A stretch of DNA of 64,000 nucleotides from contig CAWHUM010000005.1 in assembly GCA_963832445.1 (NCBI GenBank), positions 1 to 64,000 of the forward strand. Direction: 5' to 3'. This DNA is from AWTP1-13 sp963832445. GTDB lineage: Bacteria; Pseudomonadota; Alphaproteobacteria; Rhizobiales; Hyphomicrobiaceae. Below, piece by piece: positions 25,742 to 34,877 of the stretch. The notes under the pieces were generated by a model, which saw nothing but the letters and a program-made list of their open reading frames with translations, was not told the DNA's origin and did no database searches. Each line of letters begins with the position of its first letter. The stretch's first letter is position 1. Made by a program: the position numbers and the translations under genes.

Positions 25742-27187
25742 ATGCCGTTGGCCCTGCCCGAGCCTGACTACGCGGTGGTGCGCCAGCGCACGGCGATCGT
25801 GGATGACCTGCGCCGCGTGGCAGGGGGCGACACGATCATCGCCGATGAGGAGGGCAGGCGCGCCTACGAGACGGATGCGCTCACGGCCTATCGCCGCGTT
25901 CCGCTGGCGGTGGCGCTGCCAACCTCCACCGAGGAAGTGTCGCGGCTGCTCCGCTACTGCCATGCCAACGACATCAAGGTCGTCGCGCGGGGTGCCGGCA
26001 CATCGCTTTCGGGAGGGGCGCTGCCCGCCGAGGACGCGCTGGTGATTGCGGTTTCCCGCATGAACCGCGTGCTCGCCATCGACCCCATGAACCGCACCGC
26101 GACGGTGGAGGTTGGCATCACCAATCTCGCCATCAGCGAGGCGGTGAAGGCGCAAGGCTTCTTCTACGCTCCCGACCCCTCGAGCCAGCTGGCCTGCACG
26201 CTGGCCGGCAACATCGGCATGAACTCGGGCGGCGCGCACTGCCTCAAATACGGGGTCACCACCAACAACGTGCTGGGCCTCAAGTTGGTGCTGATGGACG
26301 GCGAGGTGGTCGAGATCGGCGGCGCCCATCTCGATGCGGCGGGCTACGACCTGATGGGGTTGATAGTGGGCTCGGAAGGACAACTCGGCATCGTCACCGA
26401 GGCAACGGTGCGCATCCTGCGCTCGCCGGAAGGCGCGCGCCCGATGCTGCTCGGCTTCAACTCGAGCGAGAAGGCCGGCCAGTGCGTGGCGGCCATCATC
26501 GGCACCGGCATCATTCCCGTTGCCATCGAGTTCATGGACAAGCCCGCGATACAGGTGTGCGAGGCGTTCGCCAAGGCCGGCTACCCGACCGACGTGGAGG
26601 CGCTGCTGATCGTCGAGGTGGAGGGCTCCAACGACGAGATCGCCGGGCTGCTCAACGAGATCGGCGGCATCGCCAACCGCTTCGCCCCGAGCGTGCTGCG
26701 CATCAGCCAAAGTTCAGAGCAGAGTGCAGCGATCTGGAAGGGCCGCAAGTCGGCCTTCGGCGCCATCGGCCGAATCTCCGACTACTACTGCATGGACGGC
26801 ACCATACCGCTCGGCAAGCTCGCCGAGGTGCTGGTGGCGATCTCGGCCATTTGCGACAAGCACGGACTGAAGGTGGCCAACATCTTCCATGCCGGGGACG
26901 GCAACCTGCACCCACTGGTGCTCTACGATGCCAATGATGCGGAGCAGGCCGAAAAGGCGGAGAAGGCCGGCGAGGAGATTTTGCAATTGTGCGTCGCAGT
27001 CGGGGGCTGTCTTACGGGTGAGCACGGCGTCGGCATCGAGAAGCGCGACCTCATGCGCGTGCAATTCAATCCGACCGACCTAGACGTGCAGATGCGCATC
27101 AAGACCGCGTTCGATCCCAAGTGGCTGCTGAACTCGGCCAAGGTGTTCCCCCTCGACGGCCGCCAAGCGGCGCAACAGCCCACGTGA
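25742..27187 (+). CDS. glcD: glycolate oxidase FAD-binding subunit GlcD
   Basis: 481 residues from ATG 25742. The FAD-binding (PCMH) half has VVARGAGTSLSGGALPAEDA, DPSSQLACTLAGNIGMNSGG and VVEIGGAHLDAAGYDLMGL. The C-terminal oxidase half has the metal/substrate His motif FHAGDGNLHPLVLYDAND and the closing GCLTGEHGVGIEKRDLMRV. With GlcE and GlcF it oxidises glycolate (or a similar 2-hydroxyacid) to glyoxylate and passes electrons to the respiratory chain. It is the first gene of a tight glcDEF operon (7- and 19-base gaps). Confidence 0.95.
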   Translation: MPLALPEPDYAVVRQRTAIVDDLRRVAGGDTIIADEEGRRAYETDALTAYRRVPLAVALPTSTEEVSRLLRYCHANDIKVVARGAGTSLSGGALPAEDALVIAVSRMNRVLAIDPMNRTATVEVGITNLAISEAVKAQGFFYAPDPSSQLACTLAGNIGMNSGGAHCLKYGVTTNNVLGLKLVLMDGEVVEIGGAHLDAAGYDLMGLIVGSEGQLGIVTEATVRILRSPEGARPMLLGFNSSEKAGQCVAAIIGTGIIPVAIEFMDKPAIQVCEAFAKAGYPTDVEALLIVEVEGSNDEIAGLLNEIGGIANRFAPSVLRISQSSEQSAAIWKGRKSAFGAIGRISDYYCMDGTIPLGKLAEVLVAISAICDKHGLKVANIFHAGDGNLHPLVLYDANDAEQAEKAEKAGEEILQLCVAVGGCLTGEHGVGIEKRDLMRVQFNPTDLDVQMRIKTAFDPKWLLNSAKVFPLDGRQAAQQPT

Positions 27188-27194
27188 GGCAGCG

Positions 27195-28421
27195 GTGAGC
27201 GTCCTCACCAACATGCGCCCGGTCGATGAGCGCGAGTTTGCGCGCGTGCTGGCGGAAGCGAGCGCGAGCAAGACACCCCTCGAGATCGTCGGCAACGGGT
27301 CGAAGCAGCGGCTGGGGCGGCCGATGCAGGCAGCCGCCAACGTATCCGCCAAGGCGATGCGCGGCATCACGCTCTATGAGCCGAACGAGATGGTGATGTC
27401 GGCACGCGCGGGCACGCCGCTCAAGCAGATCGAGGCCGATCTTGCCGACCGCGGCCAGATGCTGGCGTTCGAGCCGGTCGAGCTCGGCCCCCTGCTCGGC
27501 AGCGAGGCAGGCCAGGCGAGCATTGGCGGCGTGTTCGCCACCAACATTTCCGGCTCGCGCCGCATCAGCATCGGCGCCGCCCGCGACCACCTGCTCGGCG
27601 TGCGCGCGGTCAACGGCCGCGGCGAGGTGTTCAAGTCCGGCGGACGCGTGATGAAGAACGTCACGGGCTACGACCTGTGCCGCGGCCTGTCGGGAAGCTG
27701 GGGCACGCTTGCGGTGCTGAGCGAGGTGACTTTCAAGGTACTGCCGTTACCGGAGGATACCGCCACGCTGATCCTGCTGGGCCTGCCCGACGAGTTTGCG
27801 GCCGAGGTGATGTGTACCGCCATGGGAAGCCCGTTCGAGGTTTCGGGGGCGGTGCATCTGCAGCCGGCCCTGGCGGCTCGCCTCGAACACCGGGCGCTTG
27901 CCGGCCAGCGCCAGGCGATAACCGCGCTCAGGATCGAGAACTTCGCGAAATCAGTGGCCTACCGCAAGGAGCAGATCAAGAGCCTGCTCAAGGTCTATGG
28001 CGCCATCCACGAGCTCGATCGGGAGAACTCGCTGGAGCTGTGGGGCGAATTGCGGCGGCTCTCGGTGCTGCAGAAGAGCGGGGCCCCGGTGTGGCGCATC
28101 TCCACCTCGCCCACCGCCGGACCGAAGGTGGTGGCAGCCATCAGCGCCTACATGGAATGCCACGCGTTCTACGACTGGTCGGGCGGATTGATCTGGGCCG
28201 AGGTGCTGTCCACCACCGATGCAGGCGCCGCCGACGTCCGCCGTGTCATCGCCGCCCACGGCGGGCACGCCACGCTGATCCGCGCAGAGCCCGAGGTGCG
28301 TGCCGGGGTGCAGGTGTTTCAGCCCCTCGAGGCGGGCCTCGAAAAGCTTTCGCGCCGGATCAAGGCCGCCTTCGATCCCGCCGGCATTCTCAATCCGGGG
28401 CGCATGTATCCGAGCTTCTAG
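27195..28421 (+). CDS. glcE: glycolate oxidase subunit GlcE
   Basis: 408 residues. It begins at GTG 27195, seven bases after glcD (an ATG 18 bases further in is possible). It is a shorter FAD-binding PCMH protein: PLEIVGNGSKQRLGRPMQAA, GTPLKQIEADLADRGQMLAF and GGVFATNISGSRRISIGAAR, then VMKNVTGYDLCRGLSGSWG. It lacks the C-terminal catalytic His motif of GlcD, as usual for GlcE. It is a required partner subunit at the membrane. Confidence 0.95.
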   Translation: MSVLTNMRPVDEREFARVLAEASASKTPLEIVGNGSKQRLGRPMQAAANVSAKAMRGITLYEPNEMVMSARAGTPLKQIEADLADRGQMLAFEPVELGPLLGSEAGQASIGGVFATNISGSRRISIGAARDHLLGVRAVNGRGEVFKSGGRVMKNVTGYDLCRGLSGSWGTLAVLSEVTFKVLPLPEDTATLILLGLPDEFAAEVMCTAMGSPFEVSGAVHLQPALAARLEHRALAGQRQAITALRIENFAKSVAYRKEQIKSLLKVYGAIHELDRENSLELWGELRRLSVLQKSGAPVWRISTSPTAGPKVVAAISAYMECHAFYDWSGGLIWAEVLSTTDAGAADVRRVIAAHGGHATLIRAEPEVRAGVQVFQPLEAGLEKLSRRIKAAFDPAGILNPGRMYPSF

Positions 28422-28440
28422 AGGCCAAGAAACGCAGCCG

Positions 28441-29799
28441 ATGCAAACCAACTTCAAGTCCAAGCAGCTCAAGGACCCGCGCATCGTCGAGGTCGATCGC
28501 ATCTTGAGAAAGTGTGTGCACTGCGGTTTCTGCACGGCCACTTGCCCCACCTACGTGCTGCTCGGCGACGAGCGCGACAGCCCACGCGGGCGCATCTACC
28601 TGATGAAGGAGATGTTCGAGAAGAGCCGAAAGGCGACGCAGGTCGTGCGCCAGCACGTCGACCGCTGCCTCTCCTGCCTCTCGTGCATGACCACCTGTCC
28701 CAGCGGCGTCGACTACATGCACCTCGTCGATCACGCGCGCGCCCACATCGAGGCAACGGGCAAGCGCAGCCTGAAGGACCGTGCTGTGCGCCGCCTGCTG
28801 GCGGCGGTTCTGCCCTATCCGCACCGCTTTCGCCTGGCGATCACGGCGGCGCGGCTGGCGCGCCCGTTCACGGGCCTGATCGCCCGCCTCGCGCCCAAGG
28901 AGGTGATGGCGATGTTGCGCCTTGCCCCGGCGGGCCTGCTGCGGGGCGCGCGCTATGCCGGTCCCGGCACTGCGGCCACCACGGCTGAGCGGAGGAAGCG
29001 CGTGATCCTGCTCGCTGGTTGCGCCCAGCAGGTGCTGCGCCCCGAGATCAACGACGCCACGATCCGTCTGCTCGCCCGCCGCGGGGTAGACGTCACAGTC
29101 GCCCCAAACGCCGGCTGCTGCGGGGCGCTGGTGCATCATCTGGGCAAGGAGGCGGCCGCCATCGCCATGGCCAAGCGCAACGTCGATGCCTGGTCGCGCG
29201 TGATGGAGAAAGGCGAGGTGATCGACGCAGTGGTCATCAACACGTCGGGCTGCGGCACGACAGTGAAGGACTACGGCCACATGCTCAAGTACGAGGCGGC
29301 TTACGCCGAGCGGGCTGCCAAGATTGCCAGCAAGGCTCGCGACGTCACCGAGTTTCTGGCGACCTACGACATGGGCCCGCCCAAGCGCTGGTCGTCGCTC
29401 AGGGTCGCGTATCACTCGGCCTGCTCGATGCAGCATGGCCAGCGCATCGTCGACGAGCCGCGCAAGCTCCTGCGCAACGCGGGCTTCTCCGTGGTCGAGG
29501 TGCCGGAGGGACACCTGTGCTGCGGTTCGGCGGGAACCTACAATATCCTGCAGCCGGAGATCGCCGCCGAGCTGCGCGACCGCAAGGTCGCCCACATCAG
29601 AAGCATGCGTCCCGACGTGGTCGCCGCCGGCAATATCGGGTGCATCACCCAGCTTGCGGGCGGCATGAACATCCCTATCGCCCATACCATCGAGCTTTTG
29701 GACTGGGCCTACGGCGGGCAGGTGCCGCGCGGGCTCGAGGCCCTGTCGCGGCATGTCCACGACGTGCCCGAGGCGAAACAGCTGATCTTGCTCAGCTGA
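28441..29799 (+). CDS. glcF: glycolate oxidase iron-sulfur subunit GlcF
   Basis: 452 residues from ATG 28441. Two 4Fe-4S motifs occur near the N-terminus: CVHCGFCTATCPTYVLLGDE and CLSCLSCMTTCPSGVDYM. Two CCG (DUF3390-type) cysteine-rich domains follow, with NAGCCGALVHHLGKE and HLCCGSAGTYNILQPEI. It passes electrons from the flavin subunits to quinone. It follows glcE by 19 bases and completes the operon. Confidence 0.95.
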   Translation: MQTNFKSKQLKDPRIVEVDRILRKCVHCGFCTATCPTYVLLGDERDSPRGRIYLMKEMFEKSRKATQVVRQHVDRCLSCLSCMTTCPSGVDYMHLVDHARAHIEATGKRSLKDRAVRRLLAAVLPYPHRFRLAITAARLARPFTGLIARLAPKEVMAMLRLAPAGLLRGARYAGPGTAATTAERRKRVILLAGCAQQVLRPEINDATIRLLARRGVDVTVAPNAGCCGALVHHLGKEAAAIAMAKRNVDAWSRVMEKGEVIDAVVINTSGCGTTVKDYGHMLKYEAAYAERAAKIASKARDVTEFLATYDMGPPKRWSSLRVAYHSACSMQHGQRIVDEPRKLLRNAGFSVVEVPEGHLCCGSAGTYNILQPEIAAELRDRKVAHIRSMRPDVVAAGNIGCITQLAGGMNIPIAHTIELLDWAYGGQVPRGLEALSRHVHDVPEAKQLILLS

Positions 29800-29841
29800 A
29801 CTCGGGGCCGAAGCGTCGAAAAATTGGCCAGCGCGCCGACC

Positions 29842-30591
29842 TCAGCCAGGCGTCATGCCCTTCGCCTTGATCACGGTTGCGCCGGTTGGCGACATGAGGA
29901 AGGCGATGAATGCCTTGGCCGCTTCCGCCTGCTGCGAGCCCGCCGCGACGCCAGCCATGTAGACCACCTCGCGCTGTATCTCGGCAGGGAAGGGGCCGAC
30001 CAGCTCGAGCCGCGGGTCGCCCAGCACGTTGGTGAGGAACACGGCCAGGTCGGCTTCGCCGTTGATGACGGCCTCGGTGATCTGCGCCGGTCCCGGCTGC
30101 GCCTTGGTCTTGGCCTTTATCTCGTCGGCAATGCCGAGCCGCTCGTAGATACCAGCCAGCAGGTAGCCGGTCGCGCTTGCGGGTATCGAGGCGATGGCGC
30201 GCGCCTTAAGCAGCGTCTGCTTCAGCGCTTCCGGCGTGCTGATGTCAGGCTTTGGCGCGCCAGCGCGCACGGCGACGCCGATGCCAACACGGGCGATGGT
30301 GGGGGTCGGCCCTGGATCGAACTGGCTGCGCGTCGGCGCGTCCTTGAACACGTCCACGGGGACGACGCCGAGATCGAAGGGACCGCCGGCGGCCATCTTG
30401 ATGAGTTCGGGCGTCGTGCCGAACCGGATGGACAGCTTGTGACCCGAGGACTGCTCGAACTGCGCGGCGAGTTCTTTCAGCGGCGCCGCTATGCCCCCTC
30501 CCGCCAGCACCTGAAGCTCGGCAGCCTGCGTGTTTGCCATGGGCCAAAATACTAGCGCGAGACCGAGCATCGCACTCGGAAAGAGCTGCAT
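29842..30591 (-). CDS. ModA-like extracellular solute-binding protein, orphan
   Basis: 249 residues. It starts at ATG 30589-30591 behind GGGGG (a GTG 12 bases earlier is possible). The signal peptide (MQLFPSAMLGLALVFWPMAN, ending TQA-AE) is followed by the molybdate-binding-protein fold: ELQVLAGGGIAAPLKELAAQ, IRFGTTPELIKMAAGGPFDL and GEADLAVFLTNVLGD. No ABC permease or ATPase gene is next to it, so either it works with components elsewhere or it has another role. The ligand is not certain; the tungstate/molybdate class is the nearest fit. Confidence 0.75.
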   Translation of the reverse strand: MQLFPSAMLGLALVFWPMANTQAAELQVLAGGGIAAPLKELAAQFEQSSGHKLSIRFGTTPELIKMAAGGPFDLGVVPVDVFKDAPTRSQFDPGPTPTIARVGIGVAVRAGAPKPDISTPEALKQTLLKARAIASIPASATGYLLAGIYERLGIADEIKAKTKAQPGPAQITEAVINGEADLAVFLTNVLGDPRLELVGPFPAEIQREVVYMAGVAAGSQQAEAAKAFIAFLMSPTGATVIKAKGMTPG

Positions 30592-30827
30592 GAATACCCC
30601 CACTGTGTCGCTCTGGGCAAAATCTCACAACACAAGATCAAACTGACGCAAGTATCCCGGCATATCAGCGCCGCCGCAAGGGAGCCGCCCGGCGCAGCCC
30701 TATCAACTTTCCGTTTGCAACATATCTGTATACGAGCGCGTCTCGGCGGCGATGTTGCAGCGCAGCCAAACCCACGGCGACGTGCCCTTCAAGGAATTCT
30801 CTGAACGGCCTGCCAGCTGGGCCGGGC

Positions 30828-31811
30828 CTAGGTCTCGACACCAAGCATCAAGCCGATGTTCTGCACCGCGGCCCCCGACGCGCCCTTGCCGAGATTGTCG
30901 AGGCGCGCCACCAGCACCGCCTGGCGGTGCTTCTCGTTGGCGAAGACGCGCAGCTCCAGTTCGTCCGTGTCATTGAGCGCCAGTGCATCGAGGCGCCCGC
31001 CCTTGGCTGACGCATCGCCGGCCGGCACCACCTTCACCAGCTCGGCGCCGGCAAAATGCTCAGCCAGCGCCGCCTCCAGGTCGCGCGCTTTCGGCTTGCC
31101 TGGCAGCGTGTCGAGATGCAGCGGCACGCTCACCAGCATGCCCTGCCTGAAGTTGCCGACCGACGGCACGAAAATCGGCCGGCGCTTGAGCTTGGCGAAG
31201 GTCTGCAGCTCGGGCAGATGCTTGTGCTCGAGCCCGAGACCATAAAGCTCGAAGGCCGGCGCAGTCCCCTGTTCGTAGTCCTCGATCATCGAGCGCCCAC
31301 CCCCGCTGTAGCCGCTCACCGCATTGACCGTGATGGGATAGTCGGGCGGGATCAGCCCAGCCTCCACCAGCGGCCGGATCAGCGCGATGGCGCCGGTCGG
31401 ATAGCAGCCCGGATTGGAGACGCGGCTCGCCTGCCTGATGGCCGCGGCCTGGCCGGCATCCATCTCGGGAAATCCGTACACCCAGCCGTCGGCGACACGA
31501 TGGGCAGTGCTGGCATCGATGACCTTGGGCGCATCCCGCCCGAGCGAGCTCACCAGCGCCACAGCCTCCTTCGCCGCTTCGTCCGGCAGGCACAGCACGA
31601 CGAGGTCGGCCTCGCGCATCATAGCGAGCCGGGCAGCCTCGTCCTTCCGTTTGTCGGCGGCGATGCTGCTGACCGCAACGCCCGTGACAGCCGCCAGCCG
31701 GCGGCGGATCTCGAGACCGGTCGTACCGGCCTCGCCGTCGATGAACACGACGGGCTTAGTGGCCGCGCGCGTGGCAGATGCAGCTTTCGGAGCGGACTTG
31801 GTGGCGGTCAT
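30828..31811 (-). CDS. argC: N-acetyl-gamma-glutamyl-phosphate reductase (type 2)
   Basis: 327 residues from ATG 31809-31811. A Rossmann start VVFIDGEAGTTGLEIRRRL is followed by the active-site Cys in RVSNPGCYPTGAIALIRPL, YSGGGRSMIEDYEQGTAPAF and VPLHLDTLPGK. Length and the 'DGEAGTTGL' opening fit the shorter type-2 ArgC. It reduces N-acetylglutamyl phosphate in arginine synthesis. The position directly downstream of rplM-rpsI is conserved in alphaproteobacteria. A terminator between them suggests separate transcription here. Confidence 0.94.
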   Translation of the reverse strand: MTATKSAPKAASATRAATKPVVFIDGEAGTTGLEIRRRLAAVTGVAVSSIAADKRKDEAARLAMMREADLVVLCLPDEAAKEAVALVSSLGRDAPKVIDASTAHRVADGWVYGFPEMDAGQAAAIRQASRVSNPGCYPTGAIALIRPLVEAGLIPPDYPITVNAVSGYSGGGRSMIEDYEQGTAPAFELYGLGLEHKHLPELQTFAKLKRRPIFVPSVGNFRQGMLVSVPLHLDTLPGKPKARDLEAALAEHFAGAELVKVVPAGDASAKGGRLDALALNDTDELELRVFANEKHRQAVLVARLDNLGKGASGAAVQNIGLMLGVET

Positions 31812-31836
31812 CGGGGCAACTCGGGGGTTAGAAAGC

Positions 31837-31863
31837 AAAAAAGCCGCAGCAGGGCCGCGGCTT
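31837..31863 (-). terminator. intrinsic terminator after rpsI
   Basis: Read on the minus strand: stem AAGCCGC (31857-31863), nine-base loop, stem GCGGCTT (31841-31847), then a six-T run (31837-31842, overlapping the last stem bases). It is a textbook rho-independent signal about 190 bases past the rpsI stop and just before argC. Confidence 0.8.
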
Positions 31864-32055
31864 GGCGAGGAACGGTCAGCGCATGACCGTCATCGCGGCC
31901 GCGGGCAAGCCGGGCGTCGGCAGCGTCGAAACGCCAATGTCATTGCGCAGGTCATGCAGTGCTTATGGGTTCGCCCCGGCGCTCTGTCAACGGCAGCCGG
32001 CCATACCGCTCGCGAGCGCACCCAGCATCGCCGCTTTTACTGCAACTAACTGCGC

Positions 32056-32532
32056 CTAGCGCTTGGAGAACTGGAAGCTGCGGCGCGCCTTCGTGCGGCC
32101 GTACTTCTTGCGCTCCACCACGCGGCTGTCACGGGTGAGGAACCCGCCCTTCTTCAGCACCGGCCGGAGCTCAGGCTCGAAATAGGTGAGCGCCTTGGAG
32201 ATGCCGTGCCGCACCGCGCCGGCTTGGCCCGAGAGGCCTCCGCCCGTGACCGTCGCCATGATGTCGAACTGGTCCAAGCGGTTGGCAGCCTGGAGTGGCT
32301 GCTTGAGCAGCATCTGCAGCACGGGCCGCGCGAAATACTGCGCGAAATCCTTCGCATTCACCTGGATCTTGCCGGCGCCGGGTTTGAGCCACACGCGGGC
32401 CACCGCATTCTTTCGCTTTCCCGTGGCATACGCCCGGCCCTGCGCGTCCACCTTCCTGGCGTGGACAGGGGCTGCCGCCGGCTCGCTGCCTTTGAGTTCG
32501 GAAAGGTCTTCCAGCGTCTTGGTCTCGGCCAT
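32056..32532 (-). CDS. rpsI: 30S ribosomal protein S9
   Basis: 158 residues. An N-terminal extension (MAETKTLEDLSELKGSEPA) precedes the S9 core: YATGKRKNAVARVWLKPGAG, VTGGGLSGQAGAVRHGISKA and LTRDSRVVERKKYGRTKARR. It ends in the conserved basic tail FQFSKR that reaches the ribosomal P site. The gene follows rplM after four bases, forming the universal rplM-rpsI operon. Confidence 0.98.
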   Translation of the reverse strand: MAETKTLEDLSELKGSEPAAAPVHARKVDAQGRAYATGKRKNAVARVWLKPGAGKIQVNAKDFAQYFARPVLQMLLKQPLQAANRLDQFDIMATVTGGGLSGQAGAVRHGISKALTYFEPELRPVLKKGGFLTRDSRVVERKKYGRTKARRSFQFSKR

Positions 32533-32536
32533 GGGA

Positions 32537-32998
32537 TCAGGCCCTCACATTCTTGCGGTTGAGCGCCTTCACGTCGAGCGGCTCAGGCTGTTGCGCCTCG
32601 TGGGGATGGGCGGCGCCCTTGTACACCTTGAGATTGCGCATGAGCTTGCGCTGCAGGGGGCCACGTTTGAGCATGCGCCCAACGGCCAGCTCCAGAATGC
32701 GCTCGGGGAACTTGCTCGCAAACAGCTGCCGGGGTGTGCGCTGTTTGATGCCGCCCGGATAGCCCGTGTGTCGGTAATAGATTTTGTCGCTGGTCTTGTT
32801 GCCCGTGAACACCACCTTTTCGGCGTTGATCACGATCACGTTATCCCCGGTGTCGACGTGCGGCGTGTAGGCAGCCTTGTGCTTGCCCTTGAGCCGCGTG
32901 GCGATGAGTGTGGCGAGGCGGCCGACCACCAGGCCCTCCCCATCGATCAGCACCCACTTCTTCTCGACTTCGCCGGGCTTGGCGACATACGTTTTCAT
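32537..32998 (-). CDS. rplM: 50S ribosomal protein L13
   Basis: 153 residues, full length. MKTYVAKPGEVEKKWVLIDG, GRLATLIATRLKGKHKAAYT, DNVIVINAEKVVFTGNKTSD and the signature region YRHTGYPGGIKQRTPRQLFA are all present. It is an early-assembly large-subunit protein. It is the first gene of the rplM-rpsI operon; the promoter must lie in the following 500-base gap. Confidence 0.98.
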   Translation of the reverse strand: MKTYVAKPGEVEKKWVLIDGEGLVVGRLATLIATRLKGKHKAAYTPHVDTGDNVIVINAEKVVFTGNKTSDKIYYRHTGYPGGIKQRTPRQLFASKFPERILELAVGRMLKRGPLQRKLMRNLKVYKGAAHPHEAQQPEPLDVKALNRKNVRA

Positions 32999-33499
32999 GG
33001 GTTGGCCCCGCGTTCATGCTCAGCGGCGCTTGTTAGTTCGCGAGATCACGGTTGTCAACATCAATTCCTTGGCAATTATTAGTTCAATTCAATAGATTAC
33101 GTCTAAGGTACTATGATACCTCTGAGGTGGTAACCTAATACCGCGGCTGCACACGCGCCTAATCGGTGCAAATGATCGGCCAATGGCTTCGCTCCTTGTT
33201 TCGCCGCGCCCGCGGTTGTCCGCCGGGGAGGCTTGCACCGGCCCATTGCAATATTGCTGTCGCCATCTTCAGCGCTCCCCCCCAAGAGCTGGCAGGGCGG
33301 GATCACGCGCGAACCGCAATCGCCCGTTTCCGCGCTCGCCGACACAAGCAGCGGCACTGGCGCGCACCTCGCGCGCCTCTGCCAACACGCGCGCATCTAT
33401 CGATTGACATCCGCCAGGTGTCCAACTTTTGTCATGTCGGACTATTACCAGGGCCAACCACGTTACGATCAGGCCTTAGCCCGGCAAGCGAGGACTCCC
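32999..33499. other. divergent intergenic region, AT-rich patch
   Basis: About 500 bases between rplM and a plus-strand exported protein. The first 130 bases (33040-33140) are clearly AT-richer than the surroundings and probably hold the ribosomal-protein promoter. Frames on both strands in 33150-33450 are Arg/Pro rich without recognisable domains, so I call no gene. Confidence 0.4.
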
Positions 33500-34009
33500 A
33501 TGCAGCAGGTGTTTCGTCTTTTCATCGCCGCCTTTGCAGCCGTAGCAGTCGTCCATTTCTCAGGCGCGGTCTCGGCGCAGGCGCCGGTCAAACAGATGAA
33601 GCTCACCGAGAAGCAGGTCGAGGGATTCATCGCGGCTCACAAGGACATGGGCGCGGTCGCCGAGAAGATGGAAGGCGACAAACCCGATCCCGGCGTCCAA
33701 AAGCAGCTCGAGGGCATCGCCAAGAAGTTCGGCTTCAAGGACTTCAACGAGTATGACGACGTCGCCTCCAACATCGCCCTGGTAATGGCCGGGATGGACC
33801 CGCAAACCAAAGCGTTCACCGATCCGCCGACCGCCATCAAGCGCGAGATCGACGAGGTCACCGCCGACAAGTCGATGCCGGAGAAAGAGAAGAAGCAGGC
33901 CCTCGACGAGCTCAACGAGGCGATGAAGATGGCCCAGCCCATCCAGTATCCGGGCAACATCGAGCTCATAAAGAAGTACTACGACAGGTTAGAGCCGCTT
34001 CTGCAGTAG
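33500..34009 (+). CDS. exported hypothetical protein, helical
   Basis: 169 residues. The signal peptide MQQVFRLFIAAFAAVAVVHF is cleaved after VSAQA. The mature part is Lys/Glu-rich and helical: KQMKLTEKQVEGFIAAHKDM, NEYDDVASNIALVMAGMDP, EVTADKSMPEKEKKQALDEL and a closing NIELIKKYYDRLEPLLQ. Relatives are common in Hyphomicrobiales but I know no function. It is probably periplasmic. It lies 29 bases before an enoyl-CoA hydratase gene. Confidence 0.75.
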   Translation: MQQVFRLFIAAFAAVAVVHFSGAVSAQAPVKQMKLTEKQVEGFIAAHKDMGAVAEKMEGDKPDPGVQKQLEGIAKKFGFKDFNEYDDVASNIALVMAGMDPQTKAFTDPPTAIKREIDEVTADKSMPEKEKKQALDELNEAMKMAQPIQYPGNIELIKKYYDRLEPLLQ

Positions 34010-34038
34010 GTCCCCGGCAGTAGGTAGGTCCCCGATCC

Positions 34039-34869
34039 ATGCCCGCAGACGATAGCCGGGTCGAACCGTCTGCATCGGGCACGGGCCTGCTGGAGAGCGA
34101 GCGCCGCGGCGGCACCCTGGTGCTGACGCTGGCGCAACCTGAAACGCGCAACTGCCTTTCACAGGCGATGATCGAGGCGCTGCAGCGCGCAATCGAGGCA
34201 GCCTCGCAGGACTTGACCGAGCGTGCCGTGGTGATCGCGGCCCGAGGCTCCGTGTTCTGCGCCGGTCACGACTTGAAGGAGCTCACCAGCCACCGTACCG
34301 ATGCGGACGGTGGACGCGCCTTCACGAAGCTCCTCATGCAGCAGTGCGCCAAGCTGATGCGCTCCATCACGGCCTGCCCCAAGCCGGTGATCGCCGCCGT
34401 GGAAGGCACGGCCACCGCCGCCGGCTGTCAGCTCGTCGCCACGTGCGACCTTGCCGTCGCCTCGGTGACGGCGAAATTTGCGACGCCCGGCGTCAACATC
34501 GGGCTTTTCTGCACGACGCCGATGGTGGCGCTGTCGCGCAACGTATCGCGCAAGCGGGCCATGGAGATGTTGCTGCTGGGCGAAATGCTGCGCGCCCGCG
34601 ACGCCGCCGAGTATGGCCTCGTCAATCGCGTGGTGGAGGCCGGAGGCGCACTGCAAGCCGCCTTGGAGCTCGGCGATCGCATCGCCAGAGAGCCGCCCGC
34701 TACGCTCGCCATCGGCAAGGAAGCGTTCTACCGGCAGATCGAGATGCCGCTGGCCGAGGCCTACGACTATGCGACGGGCGTTATGGTCGAGAATATGATG
34801 CACGAGGAATCGAAGGAGGGCATCGGCGCCTTTGTTGCCAAGCGCGCTCCCGACTGGGACAAAACCTGA
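34039..34869 (+). CDS. enoyl-CoA hydratase/isomerase family protein
   Basis: 276 residues of crotonase fold: an oxyanion-hole pair in FCAGHDLKEL and the glycine-rich VEGTATAAGCQLVATCDLAV, then FATPGVNIGLFCTTPMVALS and RARDAAEYGLVNRVVEAGGA. The Glu in ATCDLAVAS-type members is replaced by Asp, so the exact reaction (hydration, isomerisation or other) is open. It likely works in fatty-acid or CoA-thioester breakdown. It is followed by a CoA-binding protein gene, the conserved order near rplM in this group. Confidence 0.88.
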   Translation: MPADDSRVEPSASGTGLLESERRGGTLVLTLAQPETRNCLSQAMIEALQRAIEAASQDLTERAVVIAARGSVFCAGHDLKELTSHRTDADGGRAFTKLLMQQCAKLMRSITACPKPVIAAVEGTATAAGCQLVATCDLAVASVTAKFATPGVNIGLFCTTPMVALSRNVSRKRAMEMLLLGEMLRARDAAEYGLVNRVVEAGGALQAALELGDRIAREPPATLAIGKEAFYRQIEMPLAEAYDYATGVMVENMMHEESKEGIGAFVAKRAPDWDKT

Positions 34870-34877
34870 GGCCAGCC

